64,000 nt of DNA. It comes from DATFQE01 sp963739085. GTDB lineage: Bacteria > Actinomycetota > Thermoleophilia > Gaiellales > Gaiellaceae. The notes beneath the pieces were generated by a model. It was not told the origin of the DNA. It ran no database searches and was given only the letters and a program-made list of their open reading frames with translations. The position numbers and the translations under genes are program-made. Within the stretch, counting starts at the first letter, position 1, and the number at the start of each line of letters is the position of its first letter. Shown here in pieces: positions 58,545 through 64,000 of this stretch. Location: contig CAVTZA010000007.1 of the NCBI GenBank assembly GCA_963739085.1, positions 310,001 to 374,000 on the forward strand. Direction: 5' to 3'.

Positions 58545-58883
58545 CTATTCCTCGCCGGCTTCTCCCGCCGCCTCGAGCTCGCTGAGCTCGATCGCGAGCC
58601 CGAGCGCGCGCGCCATCTTGCCGGCCGCCGAGACGATACGCGCCGTGCCGACGATCGGCGCGATGGCAGTGAGGACGCCGCGGATCTGCTCCTCGTCGAC
58701 GCCGACCTCGCCGGCGACTTCGAGGTTCAGCAGATACGAGGCAGGCGGCCCGTCGACCGCGACCAGCGCAGCGATGCGCACGAGCACCAGACTCTGCTCG
58801 TCGAGGCTGGACGCCTGGAGCGATTCAGCGGTCATCCTTACGAGTAGGTCGAGAACCGGAGTCTCGGTGGATTGCTGGGCCAT
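58545..58883 (-). CDS. AhpD/carboxymuconolactone decarboxylase-like small protein, third copy
   Basis: 112 residues; starts MAQQSTETPVLDLLVRMTAESLQASSLDEQSLVLVRIAAL and shares ASYLLNL, AGEVGVDEEQIRGVLTAIAPIVGTARI with the 18249-18581 protein. No cysteines are visible. ATG 58883 has AAAGGAGA six bases upstream. The CYTH-like gene follows after 42 bp, probably in the same transcript. Confidence 0.7.
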   Translation of the reverse strand: MAQQSTETPVLDLLVRMTAESLQASSLDEQSLVLVRIAALVAVDGPPASYLLNLEVAGEVGVDEEQIRGVLTAIAPIVGTARIVSAAGKMARALGLAIELSELEAAGEAGEE

Positions 58884-59246
58884 GAGTTCTCCTTTCGTCC
58901 AAAGCACCTGCAGGTGCTGATCGGCTTCGATCATGTGGCTGGGGTCGGCTGCGCCCGACGCCCAACTGTCCGCGGGCATTGCGTGTGTCTCTAGCTCAGG
59001 GGTAGCCATCGCCGCAGTCCGCGTCGGCGGGACGGCGAGCGCGCCGAAACCCGATGGACCACGCGCTCGAGTCGCCGTGCTAGCCGACGCCGAGAGCGCG
59101 GCCTTCGTAGGTGCGATACGACCGGCGCCATCGCGTTACGCCCGTAGCCGCCCATCTGGTCTCCTTCTCTCGTGCGTTGAGAACGTCGTGCCGTGCGCAG
59201 CCATTGTTCAACGAGTCTGTGTCTCCGACCTCACCCGCCGATCGCG

Positions 59247-59260
59247 TTCACCCAGGTGAA
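59247..59260. promoter_or_regulatory. spacer-less palindrome TTCACCCAGGTGAA
   Basis: Matches the elements at 48589 and 52177 with one central change. A lone half-site TCACCC lies at 59231-59236. It sits 92 bp upstream of the doubtful frame at 59155 and 364 bp upstream of the AhpD-like gene. Confidence 0.5.
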
Positions 59261-59293
59261 AACGTCCTTGAACCAGAAACCCGCGTAGGCGGT

Positions 59294-59315
59294 TGCACCC
59301 CTACTTCGGGGTGCA
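59294..59315. repeat. 22-bp inverted repeat before the MalT-like gene
   Basis: TGCACCCC-TACTTC-GGGGTGCA: perfect 8-bp arms with a 6-base loop, 108 bp before the ATG at 59423. It could be an operator or a hairpin; no T-run follows on the plus strand, so it does not look like a terminator. Confidence 0.45.
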
Positions 59316-59422
59316 CACACCCCGGGCGCATGCACGAACCGAAGTTCCGTGCAGGCCTCATTGCTGCGCGGTGCTCCATGAGCGACGCTGGCGCCAGCCT
59401 TCTGTAGCTGGATCAGGGTCGA

Positions 59423-61707
59423 ATGACTGTGACCACAACCTTGAGAGCGGCCGACCGAGTCGCAGCTAGTCCCTCGGATGATGGGGACTTCTTCGAGTGG
59501 AAGTTTGAGCGGGTCCGCGCCCCGCGCGACGCTCTGGTCCGCGCGCGTTTCACCGACGTGCTGCGTGAGTCGGCGCCGAGACTCGTACTGCTGGCTGCGC
59601 CGCCGGGGTTCGGAAAGACGACCCTCCTCGCGCAGTGGCGCGAGGTCGATGACCGCGCCTTCGCCTGCTTGTCGCTCGACTCGGGGGACAACGACCCGGT
59701 CACGTTCTGGAGCTACATCTCTCAGGCGATCCGCCACGTCGCGCCTGGATGGGGCGCAGCCGGCCTGAGTGCGCTGCCTGAGCCGGGCGCGGATGTTTTC
59801 GATGCGGTCGTCCCGGCTGTTCTTCGCGAGCTGGAAGCAATCGGCGAGAAGCTCGTTCTCGTCCTCGACGACTACCAGGAGATCACGAATCGCATCTGTC
59901 ATGACTCGCTCAACTTCTTCCTCGAGCGAACGCCGAGCAACGTCACATTGGCGCTCGCCACGCGTTCGGATCCACCGATCCCGATCGGGAGGCTGCGCGC
60001 CCTCGACGAGTTGATCGAGCTTCGTGCCCTGGACCTCAACTTCACCGAGGCCGAGTCAGCCACCTTCCTCAACGAGATCTTGCGCCTGAGCCTGCCGACT
60101 GAGACGCTCGGCGCGCTGCACGAGCGCACCGAAGGCTGGCCGGTCGGCGTTCACCTGGCGGCGATGTCGCTCTCTCAAGCTCCCGATCGCGCCTGCCTTC
60201 GTCGCACGCTTTGGCGGCGCCAGCCGCCATATCGTCGACTACTTGACCGAGGTCGTTCTCGACACGCTCGATGAGGATCGACGCCAGTTCCTCCTCGAGA
60301 CGTCGGTCCTCGACGCGATGTGTGGGCCACTCTGCGACGCGGCCACCGGGAGGCAGGGCTCCGCCGAGGCCTTGACCGAGCTCGAGCGCGCCAACCTCTT
60401 CCTGTTGCCACTCGACGACCGCCGAGAGTGGTATCGCTATCACGAGTTGTTCGCGGACGTGCTCCGGAACCAGCTGCTCCAACGCGATCCCGAGCTTGCC
60501 CGCGCCGTGCACCGGCGGGCGTCCGAGTGGCTCGGCCTGGAGGGCTATCAGTACGAAGCCGTGCGTCACGCCGTCGCCGCCAACGCGCACGAGAGCGCGA
60601 CCATGTTGGTATTGGACGACTGGTACCCCTCGCTCGGGCAGGACGACGCCGCGGCGATCCTCCGCCAGCTCGAGGAACTTCCGAGGACGAACGTCGAACG
60701 AGATGCGCGGCTCGCCGTCGTCAGGGCCTGGGCGCTGAGCGCGCTCAATCGCCGCGAGGACTCGCTGGCCGCGCTCGAGTCGGCGGAGTCGGCGCGATTC
60801 GAGCAGCCGATGCCCTGCGGGCTCCCGTTCGAGGCTGCAACCGCCCTGACCCGCGCCTGCTTTCCCTGGGGCGACTCGGCTCGCATGCTGGGCGCCGCCG
60901 AACGGGCCCTCGAGTTGCTGGGCGACACGTTCTCGATCGCAAGACCGATGTCCCTCCTCGCGCTTGGCTGGGCACGGCGCGTTACGGGCAGCGTCGGAGG
61001 CTGCCCGCGCGCCACTCGAGCAGGCCGCCTTCCTCGCCGCACGTTCGAACCAATGGCTTGTCGCCGGTATGGCCAAGGCGATGCTCGCCCGGATCTCGCT
61101 CGAGACTGACGACGTCGAGGTCGCCGCGTCAGCGGCTCGGCGTGCGCTGAGCACGCTCGAGGTTCACGGCGTCGCCGACAAGCCCGGCGCGGGCATCGCG
61201 CACGTAGCCCTTGGCGCCGCCCTCGCCCGCGGAAACGAGCTCGAGGAGGCAGGGAAGTTGCTCGATCGGGGCTTGGCGAACCTTCGGGCCCGCGGCCAGC
61301 CGCTTGACATTGCGGATGCGTTGCTCGTGTCAGCCCCGGTGCGCCGCGCCCTCGAGGCGCCCGCTCCCGCGCGAGCGATGCTCGAGGAGGCGAGGACACT
61401 CCTTGCCGGCTGCCCGGATCCGGGAGTGCTGAGCGCACAGCTTGTGGAAGTCGCGCACACACTGACGCCGGCCCACCGCCGAATCGGGGGTGACAGCGAC
61501 CTGACGGAGCGCGAGCTCGAGGTTCTCCGCTACCTCGCCGAGGGTCTGTCCAAGCGAGAGATCGGCAAGGAGCTGTTCCTTTCCTTCAACACGATCCACT
61601 CGCACACGAAGTCGATCTACCAAAAGCTGCGGGTCTCGTCGCGGCAGGATGCGATCGTTCGTGCGCAAGAGCTCGGAGCCTTGCCAACCGCGCAGAAGCT
61701 CCACTAA
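59423..61707 (+). CDS. MalT-type LuxR transcriptional regulator (two frame breaks)
   Basis: 762 residues after repair. Walker A APPGFGKTTLLAQWRE (about residue 60), Walker B LVLVLDDYQEI and the C-terminal LuxR domain (LTERELEVLRYLAEGLSKREIGKELFLSFNTIHSHTKSIYQKL) flank a long helical repeat. Breaks near 60195 (GATCGCGCCTGCC from GATCGCGCGCCTGCC) and near 60995 (GGGCAGCGTCGG from GGGCAGCGCGTCGG) fit loss of one GC unit each. It is the best in-window candidate to bind the GGATGA half-sites. Confidence 0.85.
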
Positions 61708-61748
61708 TCGGTTCGATCTCGAGGATCTGCTCCTTCTGCGCCTGGAGC

Positions 61749-62738
61749 TCAGTCGTCGTCGATTTCCACCCACACCGACTGCTCGTCGTGCTCCTCCCAG
61801 TCGGGGCCTGGCATCGCGATCGCCCACCTCGTCCAGGTCCCGACCGGCCGAGCAAGGGTGGTCCTGACTTTGGCACGAACGACCATGCCCGGAGTGAGCT
61901 CCACCGGTGAGCGCAGGGGCGCGGTCGTCATTCCCCAATGCGTCGGTGGATCGCCCGGTCCGACCGAGAGCGAGGCGCCGGGTGCGAGTTCGGCGCTGAA
62001 CCAGAGTGCGAGCGCGTTGGCCGTTCCGTGGTCGTGGACTGGCAACAGCACCTCGGCTCTGTGAGGCGCCCGCGCTTGCTCGAGCGAGATCAGTTCGACG
62101 TCCGTCGTCCACAGCCGACACGGCTCGGAGCGTCTGTCACCCGCCCCGAGGTGACGGAATCCGCCCGAATAGGAGACCTCGTTGACGGTTTTTTCCAGGA
62201 GGTCCCCGAGGTCGAGGCCGTAGGGGTTGTCGCGTAGGAACTCCAGCGTCTCGGAGAGATAGCGGTCGTGCACCAGCGCGGCCCACGCCGTGACCGAGCA
62301 GGGGATCATGATTCCGCCCGGCTTGAGCCAGCGATCACGAGCGACGACGACCGGGACGAGCATCCCCTCGTCGATCCCGAACCCTCCGAGCCACTCGGAG
62401 ACGATCACGTCGACTCGCTCCGGCAGTTCGACGTCCGTGACGTCGCCGTGAATCACCCTGACGATCTCCGAGACTCCGTTCGCAGTGGCCAGCTCCTGCG
62501 CCAGGACGGCGACCGACGTCTGTTCCACCGCGTAGACGCGCGCAGCCCCTGCCCGCGCCGCGAAAACGCTCAGGATGCCGCTCCCCGCCCCGGCGTCGAG
62601 CACGATGTCGCCTGCGCGCACGACGGAGTCGATCGCACCCTTGAACGCCTCCGTGCGGACGCGGTCGCAGATCATCGACCGGTGTACTTCGAACTCCGCG
62701 TACATCGGGTCTGACGGGTGCTTGATCGGTGTCCGCAC
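61749..62738 (-). CDS. PRMT-like (protein arginine N-methyltransferase family) protein
   Basis: 329 residues. Motif I VVRAGDIVLDAGAGSGILSVFAARAGAARVYAVE, the double-acid loop VSEWLGGFGIDEGML (eukaryotic form SEWMGYxLxxExML) and a THW loop (PPTHWGMTTAPL) near the C-terminus match the PRMT family in order. N-terminal YAEFEVHRSMICDRVRTEAFKGAI resembles the PRMT YF...H..ML..D..RT..Y element. It would methylate a protein or peptide with S-adenosylmethionine. True PRMTs are uncommon in bacteria. The substrate is unknown. Confidence 0.75.
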   Translation of the reverse strand: MRTPIKHPSDPMYAEFEVHRSMICDRVRTEAFKGAIDSVVRAGDIVLDAGAGSGILSVFAARAGAARVYAVEQTSVAVLAQELATANGVSEIVRVIHGDVTDVELPERVDVIVSEWLGGFGIDEGMLVPVVVARDRWLKPGGIMIPCSVTAWAALVHDRYLSETLEFLRDNPYGLDLGDLLEKTVNEVSYSGGFRHLGAGDRRSEPCRLWTTDVELISLEQARAPHRAEVLLPVHDHGTANALALWFSAELAPGASLSVGPGDPPTHWGMTTAPLRSPVELTPGMVVRAKVRTTLARPVGTWTRWAIAMPGPDWEEHDEQSVWVEIDDD

Positions 62739-62758
62739 GACTGTAATTCGGGTCGCGA

Positions 62759-63220
62759 TCAGGATCGCTTCTTCGACTCGGCGACCTCCGAACGCCGCCT
62801 CGCCGGTGGGTTCAAGCGCTTGCGGTACCAGAGGACGTCTGCTCCTGACGGGAAGTCCTCGACTCGACCCACCAGCTCGTAACCGACCCGCTCGTAGAGG
62901 CGGCCAGTCTGAAAGTCGTAGGTGAAGTGGACCGTCTGCGAGCAGCCACGCGCCGCCGCCTCGGCTTCGGCAGCAGCCAGGAGCCTGGACCCTAGCCCGC
63001 GACCTCTCAGGCCCGGCTCCACCCAGAGGCTCTGCAGCTCACAGCTGTCGCCCCACGTCCAGCCGGTGATGCCGGCTACGACCTTGCCCGCGTCTCGCAC
63101 GAAGATCGCCAGCTCGACTCCGTCGCCGAGCTCCATGGCAGCCGAAGCCTCGCGGCGAACCTGGGCTTCGAGGAATTCGAGGTCGAGGGGATCCGGATCG
63201 TCCTCGACCTCGAACTCCAT
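62759..63220 (-). CDS. GNAT-family N-acetyltransferase
   Basis: 153 residues with the acetyl-CoA-binding loop LQSLWVEPGLRGRGLGSRLLAAAEAEAAARGC, then TVHFTYDFQTGRLYERVGYELVG. ATG 63220 is chosen because the upstream open frame is a shadow of the next gene. The substrate is unknown. It lies between the PRMT-like gene (20 bp) and the SnoaL-like gene (10 bp), suggesting one transcript. Confidence 0.8.
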   Translation of the reverse strand: MEFEVEDDPDPLDLEFLEAQVRREASAAMELGDGVELAIFVRDAGKVVAGITGWTWGDSCELQSLWVEPGLRGRGLGSRLLAAAEAEAAARGCSQTVHFTYDFQTGRLYERVGYELVGRVEDFPSGADVLWYRKRLNPPARRRSEVAESKKRS

Positions 63221-63230
63221 GGCGCCTGAC

Positions 63231-63647
63231 TCAGGCGCCTGCGAGCTGCTCGATGAGCGAGAGGTCGTCGAAGTACGTCCGGTACGACCGGATCTTCCCG
63301 TCGCGGAAGTCCGCCACCGTGACGCCTGCGAGCTTGACATGCTGCCCGGTTGCCTCCAACGCAGCATCCTCACCGAGGACGAGCGTGCCGGTGTGGTCCG
63401 CCTCGACAACCCATTCTGCGAACGCCTTGTTGCCGACTTCGTCGAGCCCTCGGAACATGATGACGACGTTCGAGAAGGCGAGCTCACGGAGAGCCGCCAG
63501 CTCTTCGAGCGCCGTGATCCCGGACACGGTCGCGTACGGCGACCACCCGACGACGTCGTCGGTGAACAGACTGCCCGGATCGTCCGATCCGCCACTGATC
63601 TCGGCCTCCAGCGCCTTCATGAGCACGTCCTTGCGCGATTCAACCAT
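63231..63647 (-). CDS. SnoaL/NTF2-fold protein
   Basis: 138 residues: an N-terminal helix, LFTDDVVGWSPYATVSGITALEELAAL and a C-terminal strand pattern VTVADFRDGKIRSYRTYFDDLSLIEQL, which is the SnoaL-like (NTF2-like) signature. Such proteins are small cyclases, hydrolases or binding proteins. The start ATG 63647 is followed by VESRKDVLMKALEAEI. No catalytic residue can be assigned with certainty. Confidence 0.75.
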   Translation of the reverse strand: MVESRKDVLMKALEAEISGGSDDPGSLFTDDVVGWSPYATVSGITALEELAALRELAFSNVVIMFRGLDEVGNKAFAEWVVEADHTGTLVLGEDAALEATGQHVKLAGVTVADFRDGKIRSYRTYFDDLSLIEQLAGA

Positions 63648-63676
63648 TGCAGCCTCCGGTTTCGTCTGTCGTGCGG

Positions 63677-63925
63677 TCAGCCCTCGAGGGCCTTGGCCTT
63701 CGCCGCCGCGAACTCTTCGTCGGTCAGCACGCCCGAGGCGTGGAGCTGCGCGAGGTGCTCGATCTCGTCAGCCGTGTCCGCCGGCGGCGGCGCATACTCC
63801 GCCGGCTCCTCGGCGGGCGCCTCCTCGTACGCCTGCTGCTGCTCGGACATCTTCGTATCCCTGTGATGGGCGACCGCTGCTCCCGCGATGAGTGCCCGGC
63901 GCCTCGTCCGTCGCCTGAATCCCAT
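63677..63925 (-). CDS. SHOCT-domain protein
   Basis: 82 residues. A basic start (MGFRRRTRRRALIAGAAVAHH), a Glu/Pro-rich linker and the SHOCT helix pair LAQLHASGVLTDEEFAAAKAKAL, parallel to the protein at 45013-45291. ATG 63925 is chosen for the GAGGAGGA site upstream. It is the first gene of the leftward SHOCT-SnoaL-GNAT-PRMT run at the right edge. Confidence 0.75.
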   Translation of the reverse strand: MGFRRRTRRRALIAGAAVAHHRDTKMSEQQQAYEEAPAEEPAEYAPPPADTADEIEHLAQLHASGVLTDEEFAAAKAKALEG

Positions 63926-64000
63926 GGAGATTCCTCCTCGTCGTAGTAGCGGGCCACGATAAGCGGCTGCCAGCAACGCGTCACCCCACAGGCGGTTCGT

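Larger units (their letters stand above)
58884..59422. other. 539-bp intergenic region with palindrome and hairpin
   Basis: On the minus strand a 54-codon frame starts at 59155 with an AAGGAG site, but its Arg-rich product (MGGYGRNAMAPVVSHLRR) is unconvincing. At 59247-59260 lies TTCACCCAGGTGAA, and at 59294-59315 a perfect 8-bp inverted repeat. No other gene was found. Confidence 0.45.

Noticed and set aside
58884..59155. Minus-strand 54-codon frame with an AAGGAG site
   Set aside because: The product is Arg-rich and without pattern; reading in another frame is open into the AhpD-like gene but also low in complexity. Left as an intergenic note.

Overview
The window is 64 kb of very GC-rich DNA, densely packed, with GTG starts common and several apparently leaderless genes. 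The gene content (MalT-type LuxR regulators, DUF2254, SHOCT proteins, GH15 hydrolase, HisKA_3 kinases) points to a high-GC actinobacterium, probably a soil Thermoleophilia lineage (Gaiellales or Solirubrobacterales). That placement is inference. No rRNA gene, complete tRNA, CRISPR array or intact transposon was seen.

Layout. 1-2.6 kb: the 3' part of a MalT-like LuxR regulator and a small AhpD-like protein. 2.6-13 kb: an arginine deiminase module (NhaC-type antiporter, YfcC-type antiporter, a 52-residue membrane peptide, arcA, arcB, arcC) running straight into a P2-type ATPase and a phospholipase D/cardiolipin synthase-like gene. 13-18.6 kb: small envelope proteins, a DHA2-type MFS pump, an NfeD-like protein and a second AhpD-like protein. 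18.6-27.1 kb: DUF2254, then zwf, a GH15 hydrolase, a GMC oxidoreductase, galM and a CPA2-type antiporter, a sugar oxidation block. 27-38.9 kb: respiration, with ndh (type II NADH dehydrogenase), a DMT permease, cydA, cydB, cydD, cydC, an RDD protein and a hydrolase. The ndh gene is flanked by both ends of a degraded ndh copy. 38.9-52 kb: small stress-type genes, glutamate decarboxylase, two class II amidotransferase paralogues, SHOCT and DUF6325 proteins, a flippase-like protein, SulP and a coiled-coil pair. 52-57.7 kb: a tandemly duplicated histidine kinase, a receiver-only regulator and a NarL-type regulator. 57.7-64 kb: a CYTH-like protein, a third AhpD-like protein, a second MalT-like regulator, a PRMT-like methyltransferase, GNAT, SnoaL-like and SHOCT proteins.

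Two features run through the window. First, a 17-bp palindrome, TCATCC-N5-GGRTGA and variants, occurs 14 times between position 2142 and 45874. Most copies lie 28-90 bp before a start codon, in front of respiratory, redox and membrane genes. A spacer-less form, TTCACCCGGGTGAA, occurs before three more leftward operons. The half-site GGATGA matches the core of the MalT box, GGA(T/G)GA, and two MalT-family regulators sit near the window ends. This suggests an undescribed local regulon, possibly for energy or stress state. Second, about 20 reading frames are broken by loss of two bases, and restoring one GC/CG dinucleotide in a GCGC/CGCG context repairs almost all of them. I treat these genes as intact and the breaks as probable sequence errors; they are annotated as single genes across the break.
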